A stretch of DNA of 6,296 nt, taken from contig JAQVEY010000149.1 in NCBI GenBank assembly GCA_028697515.1, positions 1 through 6,296 of the forward strand, read 5' to 3'. The translations under genes and the position numbers were made by a program. The notes beneath the pieces were generated by a model. The model was given only the letters and a program-made list of their open reading frames with translations, did not search any database and had not been told where the DNA came from. The DNA comes from Bacteroidales bacterium. Lineage in GTDB: Bacteria > Bacteroidota > Bacteroidia > Bacteroidales > ML635J-15. Numbering within the stretch: position 1 is the stretch's first letter; each line of letters opens with the position of its first letter. Positions 6,124 to 6,296 of the stretch are shown here, in pieces.

Positions 6124-6296
6124 ATGATAAAAACAGTTATAGGGTTTTCGAAATGGCTTAAATTACTAAATCAATCAGTAATAAGTATTTTCCGTATTTG
6201 TTTAATGTCAAAGAACACCTATGCTCTTCGTCAGCAAAAATCAGAGACAGATTCAATAATTATTTTAGGAAATGGTCCTAGTTTAAAACCAACAAT
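6124..6296 (+). CDS. Start of a DUF115/MptE-like protein, 3'-truncated by the window edge
   Basis: The reading frame is open from the ATG at 6124 to the right edge (57 codons), and a TGA at 6118-6120 closes the frame just upstream, which fixes this ATG as the start. The product begins with a mildly basic, hydrophobic segment (MIKTVIGFSKWLKLL, and ISIFRICLM at 20-28), then a polar stretch and IIILGNGPSLKPT at 45-57. An ILGNGPSL motif after a short N-terminal helix is what I recall for Bacteroidota proteins of the DUF115/MptE-like family, often found in surface-glycan gene clusters and related to archaeal 6-hydroxymethylpterin diphosphokinase. Only the first glycine-rich loop is visible, so the family call is tentative and the reaction is unknown. 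A TAnnTTTG element precedes it. Confidence 0.6.
   Translation, partial: MIKTVIGFSKWLKLLNQSVISIFRICLMSKNTYALRQQKSETDSIIILGNGPSLKPT

Overview
The window looks like chromosomal DNA from a member of the Bacteroidota. It is AT-rich, its TolC and HlyD proteins resemble those I know from that phylum, start codons lack strong Shine-Dalgarno sequences, and two intergenic regions carry the Bacteroidota -7 promoter element TAnnTTTG. I cannot name a genus. No tRNA, rRNA, CRISPR array, transposase or phage gene is visible.

Layout. Positions 3-1094 (+) hold the C-terminal part of a TolC-family outer-membrane efflux protein cut by the left edge. It is followed 25 bp later by a complete HlyD/MacA-type periplasmic adaptor (1120-2508, +). 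Together they encode two of the three layers of an envelope-spanning exporter; no inner-membrane pump gene is present. The adaptor gene ends in a weak terminator-like hairpin, and a TAnnTTTG promoter element lies just before the next gene.

Three tightly packed + strand genes follow. They are tsaB (2567-3271, tRNA t6A37 synthesis), a seven-helix Bax inhibitor-1/YccA-family membrane protein (3268-3999, ATGA overlap with tsaB), and a PLP-dependent threonine aldolase (4003-5019, 3 bp after the previous stop). Both the first and third products handle threonine chemistry, directly or through the t6A pathway, which is suggestive but unproven as a functional link.

The gap at 5020-5230 separates convergent genes. 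It contains a 10-bp terminator-like hairpin at the aldolase stop codon and a striking 167-bp imperfect palindrome (5031-5197) built of three matched arm blocks (16, 11 and 9 bp), resembling a dispersed intergenic repeat. A class I SAM-dependent methyltransferase is read leftwards (5231-5944, -). After a 179-bp divergent intergenic region with a promoter-like site, the start of a + strand gene (6124 to the right edge) encodes a protein with an ILGNGPSL motif, as seen in DUF115/MptE-like proteins.

Most of the window is ordinary housekeeping and envelope content. The palindromic repeat is the least explained element; I see no convincing new multi-gene system.
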